Shown here: piece after piece, positions 1 through 9,576 of the stretch
Layout of the letters: each line of letters starts with the position of its first letter
Position numbering within the stretch: position 1 is the first letter of the stretch
Origin: Prevotella sp.
GTDB taxonomy: Bacteria > Bacteroidota > Bacteroidia > Bacteroidales > Bacteroidaceae
Reading direction: 5' to 3'
NCBI GenBank assembly: GCA_022511075.1
Contig: JAFLSE010000005.1
Location: 35,403-99,402, forward strand
Length of the DNA: 64,000 nt
Notes under the pieces: generated by a model
Database searches by the model: none
The model's input: only the letters and a program-made list of their open reading frames with translations
Told to the model about the DNA's origin: nothing
Position numbers and translations under genes: made by a program

Positions 1-56
1 GAAAAAAAGGCGGAAAAGACCATTGTTATAAGCAAATATATAATCTGTTCTGTCAT
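1..56 (-). CDS. CNNM/hemolysin-family membrane protein, N-terminal fragment
   Basis: Only the first 18 codons lie in the window. They read MTEQIIYLLITMVFSAFF, a hydrophobic start resembling Bacteroidetes CBS-domain 'hemolysin' (CNNM/CorC-like) transporters, which begin with a membrane helix. The ATG at 56-54 overlaps the lptC stop by four bases (ATGA), so the two are translationally coupled. In other Bacteroidales a hemolysin-like gene commonly follows lptC, which supports the guess. The rest of the gene is outside the window, so the family call is inference from a few residues plus context. Confidence 0.5.
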   Translation of the reverse strand, partial: MTEQIIYLLITMVFSAFF

Positions 57-730
57 CGCTGCATCTGTTGTGTTACGGGCACCTGCTTCGTGGCGGCGTG
101 TTTCGTCGCAGCAGGGCGCTGTATCGGCTCAACCTTAGTAGTATCGTCGGGCGAAGTCTGAGTTTCGTCAGGATTGTCTTCGAGGGTTTCTTTCACAAAA
201 GAGCCTTTCGAGTTGCTCACCGTGTATTTCGTCATACGCTCGTCGCTGCGAAAGTATGTGCCTTGCAGAGTTCGTTCGGGAGTAACCACCTTTGAGAACT
301 TGTTGCTGTAAAGTTCGTGACGCATACCATCCCAGAAAAGTTCCTCACTGTCGAATATAAGTCCGTTAACGTTGCGTATATGTACCCTGCCGCGCAACTC
401 CCACAGTTTAAGTTGATCATAGTACCAAGCCGTGTCTGCCTGCACGTACGCCTCTATGTGGAATTTCTCGTCGAATTGTTCCATAAAGATACCCTTCTCG
501 AAAGTCCAGCGAGTAGGATTCTTCACAGTATTCACGTCCCATCGCTCGGTAACAATCCTGTATTTTATCACTCCCGAGTCGCTTATAAGAGTATTTACTC
601 CATAACTTACCATCATCGACACCGAGTCGCGGTCGTTGACAGCAGGTGCAATATGCTCTGTCTCCTGTGAACATGACAGGAAACCGAGCACAATGCATAT
701 TATCAATACCAAGTTACGGATATACAACAT
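53..730 (-). CDS. lptC: LptC-like LPS export protein (lipoprotein)
   Basis: 225 residues. LptC is the single-span or lipid-anchored periplasmic part of the Lpt bridge that moves lipopolysaccharide from the inner membrane ABC transporter to the outer membrane. The N-terminus is a short hydrophobic stretch ending in FLSC, a lipobox, so Cys20 is probably the lipidated first residue. The middle (about 45-180) has the alternating polar/hydrophobic beta-jellyroll pattern of LptC (for example FEKGIFMEQFD, DTAWYYDQLKLWELRG). The last 35 residues are a P/T/K/Q-rich tail that is probably unstructured. It lies 18 bases downstream of the outer-membrane gene and overlaps the next gene, so the three form one operon. 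Family call is good; the exact anchoring mode is inference. Confidence 0.8.
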   Translation of the reverse strand: MLYIRNLVLIICIVLGFLSCSQETEHIAPAVNDRDSVSMMVSYGVNTLISDSGVIKYRIVTERWDVNTVKNPTRWTFEKGIFMEQFDEKFHIEAYVQADTAWYYDQLKLWELRGRVHIRNVNGLIFDSEELFWDGMRHELYSNKFSKVVTPERTLQGTYFRSDERMTKYTVSNSKGSFVKETLEDNPDETQTSPDDTTKVEPIQRPAATKHAATKQVPVTQQMQR

Positions 731-748
731 ATTATATAATATGGTGCA

Positions 749-2059
749 TCAATTAAATTTCCATTTTGCGAACCAACGTTCGTTGAAGTTTATACCAATA
801 TTGAGGCGGAATGTGTTTTCTGTTATCATTCCCGGCAGTGACTGGCGTGCCCACTGTCCGCTGATGTTTATAACCGAACGATTGTTGTAATTGTTAGTGA
901 TTGGTAAGCCCAAACCTGCGCTCACGCTATATTCCTTCGGACCGTCAACGCCGTTAACCTTGCAATATGGCGTAGCCAAACTTGCTCCGAGTCTGTAGTT
1001 CATACGGTTATAATACTTGCGGCTATAGGCATTGGGAGTCCACTCGCCGCCAACAGCAATCTTATGGCGATCAAGCAGCAAGCCGTCCTTTACTGCATAT
1101 TGATAGGAGCCGTTGCTGCCACCTGAAACAGGCATTCCGATCTTACCCCATTTCTGCAACGTATAATCTACGGCAATGACATACTTATTGGCGTGCCTCC
1201 ACGACAAACCTGCACCGATGCTCATAGGCAGTTCCAATGCGTCCTTTGCCGTGAGTGTGTCTATCGACGATGTTCCGAGCTGTGTGTCAGTATTGGCAAT
1301 CACACATATCGGGTCGGCTCCCAACTTATGTCCAAGTCCTGCCGTAGCACCGAGCGTAACAAAGTTATTATTAGGCAGAGCCTGTTCCCACTGCAAACCG
1401 AAATCAAGTTTGTAACTGCTCACGGATGCTGAATATATCTTCGTTACCGTGCTTACGTATGCATCGCTGCTCTGTGCCGTAACATTCTTGTCGTATGAGC
1501 CCCAAAGGTATGAGAAATTAGCACCAATAGACAATTGCTTGAACACACACCAACCTAAACCTAAATATGCTTGATGTAAGCCACCCGTACCATTGTGTGT
1601 CTCAATAGTCGTGGTATTAGCCACACCCGAACCAGTAACATCATTAATAGCATAAGTGCTGCTATAATTATATCCTATGTTTGAAAACGGCAGCAAACCT
1701 ACACTTGCACCAAAATGAGGCGCAAGACGGAATGCAGCCACAGCATATTCAAGGTTGGCATTGTTGGCATTCAACTTGCGACCGCCCTCCTTGAAATTAG
1801 TAATCTGTCCTGATATGCTTGCATCGAACACCATCGACAGGGAGTCAACAGCCGAATAACTTGCCGGATTGAGAGAGTTTACCCTGTTACCATTGCGCAG
1901 TGCTATACCAACACCGCCCATACCGCGGTTTGCACCCTGCGACTGGTCGCTCAACAAACCTAAACCAAATTGGCTGTAAGGCGAGTTTGTACCGCTTTGT
2001 GCCATGGCAGGCAATGCCATAGCGCCCATTACCGCGCACGAAATGATTATCTTTTTCAT
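749..2059 (-). CDS. Outer membrane beta-barrel protein (FadL/PorV-like)
   Basis: 436 residues with a clear signal peptide (MKKIIIS...ALPAMAQ, cleavage after AMAQ). The mature part starts with SPYSQFGLGL and a glycine-rich GANRGMGGVGIAL segment followed by LNPASYSAVDSLS. This is the start seen in Bacteroidetes outer-membrane barrels related to the FadL/PorV family. The rest alternates short amphipathic strands and ends in an aromatic strand (ERWFAKWKFN). It is the first gene of the envelope operon with lptC. Substrate is unknown. In many Bacteroidales a TPR gene sits between this barrel and lptC; none is present here. Confidence 0.7.
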   Translation of the reverse strand: MKKIIISCAVMGAMALPAMAQSGTNSPYSQFGLGLLSDQSQGANRGMGGVGIALRNGNRVNSLNPASYSAVDSLSMVFDASISGQITNFKEGGRKLNANNANLEYAVAAFRLAPHFGASVGLLPFSNIGYNYSSTYAINDVTGSGVANTTTIETHNGTGGLHQAYLGLGWCVFKQLSIGANFSYLWGSYDKNVTAQSSDAYVSTVTKIYSASVSSYKLDFGLQWEQALPNNNFVTLGATAGLGHKLGADPICVIANTDTQLGTSSIDTLTAKDALELPMSIGAGLSWRHANKYVIAVDYTLQKWGKIGMPVSGGSNGSYQYAVKDGLLLDRHKIAVGGEWTPNAYSRKYYNRMNYRLGASLATPYCKVNGVDGPKEYSVSAGLGLPITNNYNNRSVINISGQWARQSLPGMITENTFRLNIGINFNERWFAKWKFN

Positions 2060-2079
2060 CTAATTTTTATTTCACGGTG

Positions 2080-2087
2080 CAAAATTA
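2080..2087 (-). promoter_or_regulatory. Promoter -7 box for the OMP-lptC operon
   Basis: Minus strand reads TAATTTTG, a perfect match to the Bacteroidetes TAnnTTTG box. It is 21 bases upstream of the ATG at 2059, giving a very short leader. Confidence 0.6.
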
Positions 2088-2132
2088 TTGAAAAATTTCG
2101 AGAAAAAAGCATAGAAAGTCAAAAAAACACAG

Positions 2133-2140
2133 TATTTTTG
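2133..2140 (+). promoter_or_regulatory. Promoter -7 box for DUF4105 gene
   Basis: TATTTTTG matches TAnnTTTG. It ends only four bases before the GTG at 2145, so transcription would start at about the start codon itself. Confidence 0.5.
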
Positions 2141-2144
2141 CATC

Positions 2145-3329
2145 GTGAAACATTTTGAAAAGTTTTTTAGTATTAGATGTGTGGTATTTTTAACACTGCT
2201 TATGTGTTTTGCCACATTTGCCCATTCACAGGATTCTACGGCTGTGGCAGACAACGACTCTATAGAAGTCAGCCTGCTCACCTGCCAACCGCATAACGAG
2301 GTGTACAGCCTGTATGGACACACAGCCATACGCTACCACAATATGAAAACCGGGGAAGACTTGGCTTTCAACTATGGTATATTCAGTTTCAAGAAACCTT
2401 ATTTTGTCTTGCGCTTTATGTTTGGCAAGACCGACTATGAACTTGGTGTCATACCTTTCGAAGCATTCAAGCACGAATATGAACGTTTCGGTAGTATGGT
2501 TACGGAACAAGTGTTGAACCTCACCACACAGGAAAAGCAGAAACTGTGGGATGCCCTGCGAGAAAACGCACTGCCGTGGAACAAAATATATAGATACAAC
2601 TTCTTCTACAACAACTGCACCACAAAGGCACGCGACATAATTGTGGCGTGCATCGATGGCAAGGTTATGTACGAGGAACACCCCGAATATGCTCCATCGT
2701 TTAGGGAAATGATACATTCCTGCACAGCATCTCATCCATGGGCGGCACTTGGCAACGACCTGTGCTTGGGGGTAAAGGCTGACTTGCCAACGACTATAGG
2801 AGACCAGCAATTCCTGCCTGTCAACACTATGCAAGATTTCGCTTTGGCGCAAATCTATGTCAACGGCACGTATCGTCCGTTGGTGGAAAAGACGCGCACC
2901 GTAGTGCCTCCCGGCATACAAGTTACAGAAAGAGAATTTATTTTAAGTCCTACGGAATGTGCCGTGGCATTGCTCTTGGTGAGTTTAGTGATACTGATGT
3001 TCGAATATAAGCGCAAAAAGACATTCCTATGGTGGGACATCGTTCTTATGCTTGCTGACGGATTGGCAGGAATTGTCGTTTTGGCACTTTTCTTCTCCGA
3101 ACACCCCACGACAAGCACAAACTTACAGATTTTTCTGTTCAATCCTATACCTATTATATATATATATAGCGTTTGTAAAGGCAAAAAGACCTATTGGAAC
3201 ATATCTCTCGCTATGCTGATATGTTTCTTCATAGGCGACATTTGGCAGGATTATGCCGAAGGAACTGAGATTTTGGCATTATGTTTGCTTACAAGATGTT
3301 GGAGCAATAAATTCATTGGAAAGAAATGA
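2145..3329 (+). CDS. DUF4105 membrane protein, probable lipoprotein N-acyltransferase (Lnb-like)
   Basis: 394 residues: signal segment, a periplasmic DUF4105 domain (about 45-250) and four or five membrane helices in the C-terminal half. The domain carries SLYGHTAIRYHN (conserved His) and YNFFYNNCTTKARD (conserved Cys), a His/Cys pair reminiscent of NlpC/P60-type thiol enzymes. From memory, a DUF4105 protein has been identified in Bacteroides as the lipoprotein N-acyltransferase Lnb, which would replace Lnt; I cannot verify orthology here. The annotated start is GTG; an internal GTG at 2181 would still leave a signal peptide. It overlaps the next gene by four bases (ATGA), so the two are coupled, and secA follows. 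Confidence 0.75.
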   Translation: MKHFEKFFSIRCVVFLTLLMCFATFAHSQDSTAVADNDSIEVSLLTCQPHNEVYSLYGHTAIRYHNMKTGEDLAFNYGIFSFKKPYFVLRFMFGKTDYELGVIPFEAFKHEYERFGSMVTEQVLNLTTQEKQKLWDALRENALPWNKIYRYNFFYNNCTTKARDIIVACIDGKVMYEEHPEYAPSFREMIHSCTASHPWAALGNDLCLGVKADLPTTIGDQQFLPVNTMQDFALAQIYVNGTYRPLVEKTRTVVPPGIQVTEREFILSPTECAVALLLVSLVILMFEYKRKKTFLWWDIVLMLADGLAGIVVLALFFSEHPTTSTNLQIFLFNPIPIIYIYSVCKGKKTYWNISLAMLICFFIGDIWQDYAEGTEILALCLLTRCWSNKFIGKK

Positions 3330-4891
3330 AGCATAGATACATACAGCAACTGACCCTGCTTGCCACGTTAGCAACGGCACTTAACATAAGTGCCCAGCAA
3401 GCACCAAGGCTCGTGGTAAACATCATAATAGACCAGTTGCGCACAGACTATATGCAGGCATTTTCGCCGCTCTACGGCAGCAACGGCTTCAAACGTTTGC
3501 TAAATCAAGGGCTTGTCTATCAAAACGGCTATTATCCTTTTGCTCCAATAGACAGGGCTTCAGCCACAGCTGCGATATCGTCGGGCACAACGCCATACTA
3601 CAATGGAGTGGTGGGGAGAAGATGGCTCAACCGAGAAACGCTGCGCCCTATATTCTGCGTTGACGACAAGCAGTTCAAGGGCATATTTACCGATGATTGC
3701 TCATCTGCCGTAAACATAAAGGTGTCTACCATAGGCGATGAACTGAAAATGGCATCGCTTGGCAAGTCTATAATATATTCCATTGCACCCGAACGCGATG
3801 CAGCGATAATGCTTGCCGGACACGCAGCCGACGCTGCAATATGGATAGACGATGTAACGGGCTTTTGGTGCTCTTCAACCTATTACCAAGCACAGGCACC
3901 GGAATGGCTTGCAGAATACAACAAAAGCAAGGCGCTGATAGACAGTCGCAGGAACACATGGCAGCCATACAGTGAGAAGTCGGGCAGCACCTCATATTTT
4001 ATGGGTGGCGGTATGCAAAAGCCATTTAACCACAAGTTTTCTGGCGAAAACCAGTACCGTACGTTCAAGACCAGCGGTTTGGTAAACGAGGCTGTAACCG
4101 ACATTGCCACGAAATGTGTCACTTCTGCATCTATGGGCATAGACCCAATTACCGATATTCTCTACGTTACTTATTATGCAGGAAAGTTTGACCACCGTCC
4201 TTTGGCGGAATGTCAAATGGAACTGCAAGACACTTACCTGAGACTTGACAACGAGATAGATAAACTCATATCGAACATTCAGCGTAAGATTGGTGAGAAT
4301 AACGTAATGTTTGTCGTGACTGCCACAGGATATGGCGAGGAAGAGACAAACGACTACGGGCAGTATCGCATACCAACGGGCACATTTTATATGAACCGCG
4401 CCACCAACCTGCTCAACATGTATTTCGGTGCTATCTGGGGGCAGGGCAATTATGTAGACACAGCCTTTGGACAGCAGATATATCTTAACCACAAGCTACT
4501 TGAGAAACAGCGTATAAGCCTCGGTGATGCCACGCATCGTGCACAGGAGTTCCTGATGCAGATGTCGGGTGTGCGCAATGTCTATACGGCACAGCAACTG
4601 CAACAGAGCAGCAATGAAAACTTTGTAAGAACCCGCAATTTCTTCAATGTAGAAAACAGCGGCGACATTCTCATCGAAGTTGCACCGGGGTGGCGCTCAA
4701 TCAACGAGGACACAATGGAAAGTTCTGTGTCTATTGCGTCTTTCATACAATTCCCGATAATATTCTTTGGTGCAAACGTGGCTGGCGGAACAATAACACT
4801 GCCAACATCGGTTGACCGCATAGCACCCACAATAAGCCGTGCCATACGTATAAGGGCGCCAAACGCCTGTTCTTCAGAACCTTTGTTCTAA
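3326..4891 (+). CDS. Alkaline-phosphatase-superfamily protein lacking catalytic residues
   Basis: 521 residues with a signal peptide ending ISAQ. The fold signature of PafA-type phosphatases is clear: VVNIIIDQLRTDYM at 30-43, SGTTPYYNGVVGRRW at 86-100 and LQDTYLRLDNEID near 300. The residues needed for catalysis are mostly gone. The nucleophile Thr of TGPGH is Arg77 (IDRASATAA), the Asn that follows it in PafA is Arg98, the Asp of DxxxH is Gly, and the TADHG metal site reads TATGYG. Only Asp36 and one His remain of the usual zinc ligands. It is therefore probably a non-catalytic exported family member translated with the DUF4105 gene. Alignment was made by eye against the remembered PafA motif pattern. 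Confidence 0.75.
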   Translation: MKHRYIQQLTLLATLATALNISAQQAPRLVVNIIIDQLRTDYMQAFSPLYGSNGFKRLLNQGLVYQNGYYPFAPIDRASATAAISSGTTPYYNGVVGRRWLNRETLRPIFCVDDKQFKGIFTDDCSSAVNIKVSTIGDELKMASLGKSIIYSIAPERDAAIMLAGHAADAAIWIDDVTGFWCSSTYYQAQAPEWLAEYNKSKALIDSRRNTWQPYSEKSGSTSYFMGGGMQKPFNHKFSGENQYRTFKTSGLVNEAVTDIATKCVTSASMGIDPITDILYVTYYAGKFDHRPLAECQMELQDTYLRLDNEIDKLISNIQRKIGENNVMFVVTATGYGEEETNDYGQYRIPTGTFYMNRATNLLNMYFGAIWGQGNYVDTAFGQQIYLNHKLLEKQRISLGDATHRAQEFLMQMSGVRNVYTAQQLQQSSNENFVRTRNFFNVENSGDILIEVAPGWRSINEDTMESSVSIASFIQFPIIFFGANVAGGTITLPTSVDRIAPTISRAIRIRAPNACSSEPLF

Positions 4892-4983
4892 GGCACACAG
4901 GCAACATGGGCATTATTAGCCTATTTTACCAGTGCCTTTTGACAAATATTCTGACTTTTATGCAATATTACAATTATTTTTTG

Positions 4984-4991
4984 TAATTTTG
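4984..4991 (+). promoter_or_regulatory. Promoter -7 box for secA
   Basis: TAATTTTG, perfect TAnnTTTG, 57 bases upstream of the secA ATG, in the AT-rich 157-base gap after the phosphatase-like gene. Confidence 0.6.
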
Positions 4992-5048
4992 CACCGTATT
5001 TTGCGTATATGCGCTTTACACACAACATAGAAACAAAAAATATTATAT

Positions 5049-8000
5049 ATGAATTTCACAAATTTATTGAAATCATTGTTCGGCGACAAATCATCGCGTG
5101 ACATGAAATTAATTCAGCCTTTGGTGGAAAAGGCAAAGGCACAAACCCCTTCAGTAGAGGTTTTGGATAATGACGCACTACGCGCCCGTGTTCAGGAAAT
5201 AAGGAAAAACATACAAGAATCGGCAAAGGAACAGAAAGCAAAGATTGCCGAACTGAAAGCAACAATAGAGGACACTCCGATAGACGAGCGTGCCGAGATA
5301 TTTGCCCAAATAGACAAGTTGGACAAAGAGGCACTCGAAATCTATGAGGTTGCACTCAACGAGGCTATGCCCGAGGTTTTTGCTATTGTGAAAGAAACAG
5401 CAAAACGTTTCGCTACCAATGAGGAGACAATAGTAACAGCCAACGACTTCGACCGTATGTTGGCTGCAAATCCTGCCAACGACTTTGTGACGATAGACGG
5501 CGACAAGGCGCTTTACCACAACCACTGGACAGCAGGAGGCAACGACCTCAAATGGGAAATGATACACTACGACGTGCAGTTGTTCGGTGGCTGCGTGTTG
5601 CATCAAGGAAAGATTGCCGAAATGGCAACTGGTGAGGGTAAGACCCTCGTGGCAACGCTCCCCGTGTTCCTCAACGCACTTACAGGCAACGGTGTTCATG
5701 TGGTTACAGTGAACGACTACCTTGCAAAGCGTGACTCCGAATGGATGGGGCCGCTCTACATGTTCCACGGACTTTCGGTGGATTGCATCGACAAGCATCA
5801 GCCCAACTCCGAGGCTCGTCGCAAGGCTTATCAGGCAGATATCACTTTCGGAACAAACAACGAGTTTGGTTTTGACTATCTGCGCGACAATATGGCAACA
5901 TCGCCTGCCGACCTTGTACAGCGTTCACACAATTATGCAATTGTGGACGAGGTTGACTCGGTGCTCATCGACGATGCCCGCACTCCGCTCATTATATCCG
6001 GTCCTGTGCCAAAGGGTGACGACCAGATGTTTGAGGAATACCAGCCATTGGTAGAAAAGATTGTGAACGTACAGCGTCAACTTGCAACGCAATATCTTGC
6101 CGAGGCAAAGCAGAAAATCACGGAAGGACAAAAGACCAACGACAAGAAACTGCTCGACGAAGGTTTCCTGTCTCTCTACCGTTCACACAAGGCGCTGCCA
6201 AAGAACAAGGCACTCATCAAGTATCTCTCCGAGGAAGGAATAAAGGCAGGAATGCTCAAGACCGAGGAGATTTACATGGAGAACAACAACCGCCGCATGC
6301 CAGAGTGCGTAGAACCTCTATATTTCGTTGTCGACGAGAAACTCAACTCATGCGACCTTACCGACAAGGGTACGGCTTGGTTGGCAAAAGAAGTGAACGA
6401 TGCCGAACTATTCGTATTGCCCGACATAGCATCACAACTTTCCGAACTTGAAACACGTCATGACCTGAGCGACGAAGAACGCCTTGAGCAAAAAGATGCC
6501 ATGCTCAATCACTACGGCATACAGAGCGAACGAGTACACACGTTGCAGCAACTCTTGAAAGCATACACAATGTTCAACAAGGACGACGAGTATGTGGTTA
6601 TCGATGGCGAAGTAAAGATTGTCGATGAGCAGACTGGTCGTATTATGGAAGGTCGCCGTTGGAGCGACGGACTGCACCAGGCTGTTGAGGCAAAGGAGCA
6701 CGTTAAGGTTGAGGCTGCCACGCAGACTTTCGCAACAATTACGCTGCAAAACTATTTCCGTATGTATCACAAGTTGGCAGGTATGACCGGTACGGCATCT
6801 ACTGAGTCTGGTGAGTTCTGGGACATCTATAAACTCGATGTTGTGGAGATTCCTACCAATCGTCCAGTAGCGCGTAAGGATATGGACGACCGCGTCTACA
6901 AGACTGCACGCGAAAAATACAAGGCGGTAATAGAAGAAATAGAACTTATGCGTAACAATGGCAGACCTGTGCTTGTTGGTACTACATCGGTGGAAATTTC
7001 CGAGATGCTTTCCAAGATGCTCAGCATGCGCAAGATACCTCATCAGGTGCTTAACGCAAAGTTGCACCAAAAAGAGGCAGACATCGTGGCACTTGCAGGT
7101 CAGAGCAACTTGGGTAAGGTCACAATAGAAGATGCCGACGGTAACAGGCACGAAGAAGAGCGTATGCTCGGAGCCGTTACCATTGCCACCAATATGGCAG
7201 GTCGTGGTACCGACATCAAACTCTCCCCAGAGGTTAAGGCTGCCGGCGGTCTTGCTATCATTGGTACGGAGCGCCACGAAAGTCGTCGTGTTGACCGTCA
7301 GTTGCGTGGTCGTGCCGGTCGTCAGGGAGATCCAGGTTCTTCAGTGTTCTTCGTTTCACTCGAAGACAAGTTGATGCGTTTGTTTGCTTCCGAACGAATT
7401 GCTGCCGTAATGGACCGTCTCGGTTTCAAGGAGGGCGAGATGATTGAGAGCAGCATGATTAGCAAAAGCATCGAGCGTGCACAGCGCAAGGTGGAAGAAA
7501 ACCATTTCGGTGTACGTAAGCGTCTGCTTGAATACGACGATGTGATGAACAAGCAGCGTACCGTTGTCTACGAAAAGCGTCGCCACGCACTCATGGGAGA
7601 GCGCATAGGTATGGACATTGCAAACATCCTGTGGGACAGGGTTGTGAACATAATCGAGAACAACGACTACCAAGGCTGCAAAGAGGAGTTCATCCACATA
7701 TTTGCTATGGAAGTACCATTCACGGAGGAGGAATTCATCAATGCCAAGCGCGACCAACTCCACGAAGATGTGTTCCAAAAGGTTATGCAGGCATTCAACC
7801 GCAAGACGGAGCGCATACAGCAGGTGGCACAGCCTGTAATCAATGGTGTTTACGAGAATCAGGGCGCTATCTATGAACGTATCATGGTGCCTATCACCGA
7901 CGGCAGGCGCATGTACAATATTCCTTGCAACCTGAAAGAGGCTTACGACACACAAGCTAAGTCGGTGGTAAAGGAATTTGAGAAAGCCATTATGCTGCAC

Positions 8001-8447
8001 CTCATTGATGAGGCGTGGAAAGAGAACTTGCGCGAACTTGACGAGTTGAAGCACAGTGTGCAGAATGCAAGTTACGAGCAGAAAGACCCGTTGCTCATAT
8101 TCAAGTTGGAGAGTGCCAAGTTGTTCGACTCAATGGTAAACACCATGTACAACCGCATTACCACAATCCTTATGCGCAGCAGCATACCAGAATTGCAGCA
8201 GGCACCACAGGAGGCACCGGCAGAGGAACCTCGCCAACAGCAGCAGTATGTTGAGAGCCGTCAGGAGGTGAAGGAAGAACGACTTACCGACCCTAACCAA
8301 CAAGCAGCCGCTGCCCACGATACACGTGCAACCGCTCCGCAGCGCACGCAACCTGTCATCAAGGATAAGATGCCAGGACGCAACGAACCTTGCCCATGCG
8401 GCAGCGGCAAGAAGTTCAAGAACTGCCACGGCAAGGGTTTAGTATAA
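5049..8447 (+). CDS. secA: Preprotein translocase ATPase SecA
   Basis: 1132 residues. SecA is the cytoplasmic motor that pushes unfolded preproteins through SecYEG. Visible features are GEGKT (Walker A, near 195), [20 protein letters not shown] (DEVD box), [14 protein letters not shown], and [19 protein letters not shown] (motif VI). The C-terminus is a long Q/A/E-rich linker ending in the zinc-binding SEC-C motif [19 protein letters not shown]. It is longer than the roughly 900-residue E. coli protein, as is usual in Bacteroidetes, because of inserts around residues 330-450. It has its own promoter and is followed after 22 bases by an ABC ATPase. Confidence 0.97.
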   Translation: MNFTNLLKSLFGDKSSRDMKLIQPLVEKAKAQTPSVEVLDNDALRARVQEIRKNIQESAKEQKAKIAELKATIEDTPIDERAEIFAQIDKLDKEALEIYEVALNEAMPEVFAIVKETAKRFATNEETIVTANDFDRMLAANPANDFVTIDGDKALYHNHWTAGGNDLKWEMIHYDVQLFGGCVLHQGKIAEMATGEGKTLVATLPVFLNALTGNGVHVVTVNDYLAKRDSEWMGPLYMFHGLSVDCIDKHQPNSEARRKAYQADITFGTNNEFGFDYLRDNMATSPADLVQRSHNYAIVDEVDSVLIDDARTPLIISGPVPKGDDQMFEEYQPLVEKIVNVQRQLATQYLAEAKQKITEGQKTNDKKLLDEGFLSLYRSHKALPKNKALIKYLSEEGIKAGMLKTEEIYMENNNRRMPECVEPLYFVVDEKLNSCDLTDKGTAWLAKEVNDAELFVLPDIASQLSELETRHDLSDEERLEQKDAMLNHYGIQSERVHTLQQLLKAYTMFNKDDEYVVIDGEVKIVDEQTGRIMEGRRWSDGLHQAVEAKEHVKVEAATQTFATITLQNYFRMYHKLAGMTGTASTESGEFWDIYKLDVVEIPTNRPVARKDMDDRVYKTAREKYKAVIEEIELMRNNGRPVLVGTTSVEISEMLSKMLSMRKIPHQVLNAKLHQKEADIVALAGQSNLGKVTIEDADGNRHEEERMLGAVTIATNMAGRGTDIKLSPEVKAAGGLAIIGTERHESRRVDRQLRGRAGRQGDPGSSVFFVSLEDKLMRLFASERIAAVMDRLGFKEGEMIESSMISKSIERAQRKVEENHFGVRKRLLEYDDVMNKQRTVVYEKRRHALMGERIGMDIANILWDRVVNIIENNDYQGCKEEFIHIFAMEVPFTEEEFINAKRDQLHEDVFQKVMQAFNRKTERIQQVAQPVINGVYENQGAIYERIMVPITDGRRMYNIPCNLKEAYDTQAKSVVKEFEKAIMLHLIDEAWKENLRELDELKHSVQNASYEQKDPLLIFKLESAKLFDSMVNTMYNRITTILMRSSIPELQQAPQEAPAEEPRQQQQYVESRQEVKEERLTDPNQQAAAAHDTRATAPQRTQPVIKDKMPGRNEPCPCGSGKKFKNCHGKGLV

Positions 8448-8469
8448 ATTGAATAAGTGATTTGATATT

Positions 8470-9174
8470 ATGATTTGCGTAAACAATATAAAAAAGTCGT
8501 TCGGCACAAAAGTTGCCTGCGACATTCAGTCTTTGCAAATCAACAAAGGTGAGATAATTGGTCTTGTCGGCAACAATGGTGCCGGCAAGACCACTCTTTT
8601 CCGCCTTATGCTCGACCTTCTCAAGCCCGACAGCGGAGAAGTTTTGCTAAAAGGAATAAATGTAAGGGAGAGTGAGGAATGGAAGAATTTCATTGGGGCA
8701 TACATCAATGAGCAATTTCTCATTGATTACCTCACCGCCAACGAATATTTCGAGTTGCTCGCCAAGATTACGGGAATAAGCAAAGAGCAACTCGATTCAC
8801 ACCTGCAAAAGTTCGAGGCGTTTGCCAATGGCGAATTGCTTGACAACGGCAAACTCATACGCAATATGTCGGCAGGAAACAAGCAGAAGGTCGGCATCAT
8901 CAGCGCCCTGATAAACAATCCAGAGATTGTAATCCTCGACGAGCCTTTCAATTTCCTTGACCCTCGCAGTCAAAACCTCATGAAAGCCATCTTGCAGGAA
9001 TACAATAGCGAACATGGTACAACCATCATCGTGAGCAGCCACAATCTCACGCACACCATTGATATCTCAACACGCATACTTCTTCTTGAGAATGGCGTGG
9101 TGATAAAGGATTACAACAAGCAAGATAACTGGGATTTGCAGGAATTGGAGAACTATTTCTCAACTCCCATTTAA
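8470..9174 (+). CDS. ABC transporter ATP-binding protein (orphan)
   Basis: 234 residues, one nucleotide-binding domain. Walker A is GNNGAGKTT (about 34-42), the signature is MSAGNKQKVG (about 137) and Walker B is IVILDEPFNFLDP. A switch His appears in VSSHNLTHT. The type resembles the CcmA/export group that pairs with a separate membrane permease. No permease follows: the next 400 bases are non-coding and then gltB starts. It is probably cotranscribed with secA (22-base gap). Substrate unknown. Confidence 0.85.
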   Translation: MICVNNIKKSFGTKVACDIQSLQINKGEIIGLVGNNGAGKTTLFRLMLDLLKPDSGEVLLKGINVRESEEWKNFIGAYINEQFLIDYLTANEYFELLAKITGISKEQLDSHLQKFEAFANGELLDNGKLIRNMSAGNKQKVGIISALINNPEIVILDEPFNFLDPRSQNLMKAILQEYNSEHGTTIIVSSHNLTHTIDISTRILLLENGVVIKDYNKQDNWDLQELENYFSTPI

Positions 9175-9497
9175 AATTGGCAACTACGTACAATTTGACC
9201 ACAGCACACAAAACCGTATAAATACACACCGCTTATGTATATAAATGAAAAATGAGTAGCCTCGTCTAACTCTTTTTTCTGTAATCATATATTATTTCCA
9301 TTTAAAAGTAAACTTTGGTCAAATGTATATAATTGTCCTAATTTTTATTATATCACAATTGTTTTGCTATATACTAAAATAAATTCTATCTTTTTATATC
9401 TTATTTTAAAATACAGTAAATAACCTGTTTTATATTTTGATTTGAAACATAAATAAGACAAATGCTTTCAGATTGAAAGTTTGTTTCAAAAAGTAGG
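9175..9497. other. AT-rich non-coding gap with small dyads
   Basis: No gene seen in these 320 bases. Two small symmetric sites lie near the right end: TTTGAAAC (9441-9448) with GTTTCAAA (9483-9490), and inside them CTTTCA-gat-TGAAAG (9465-9479). They sit immediately upstream of the large dyad before gltB and may belong to the same regulatory region. Confidence 0.4.
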
Positions 9498-9536
9498 TTT
9501 TATTAACACGAGTGTTGTGACATTGTGTTAATAAAA
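9498..9536. promoter_or_regulatory. 12-bp perfect inverted repeat in gltB promoter
   Basis: TTTTATTAACAC (9498-9509) and GTGTTAATAAAA (9525-9536) are perfect complements separated by 15 bases. The right arm ends four bases before the -7 box and covers the place where the -33 element should be, so a protein bound here would compete with or contact RNA polymerase. The left arm is followed by a second small dyad, AACAC-ga-GTGTT (9505-9516). This is a probable operator for nitrogen control of gltBD; the regulator is unknown. Confidence 0.6.
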
Positions 9537-9540
9537 TTAG

Positions 9541-9548
9541 TAATTTTG
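9541..9548 (+). promoter_or_regulatory. Promoter -7 box for gltBD
   Basis: TAATTTTG, perfect match, with TTG at 9523-9525 at about the right spacing for the -33 element. Transcription would start near 9553, 24 bases before the gltB ATG. Confidence 0.6.
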
Positions 9549-9576
9549 CAGCCAAAACGCAACTTGTTTTGCGAAA

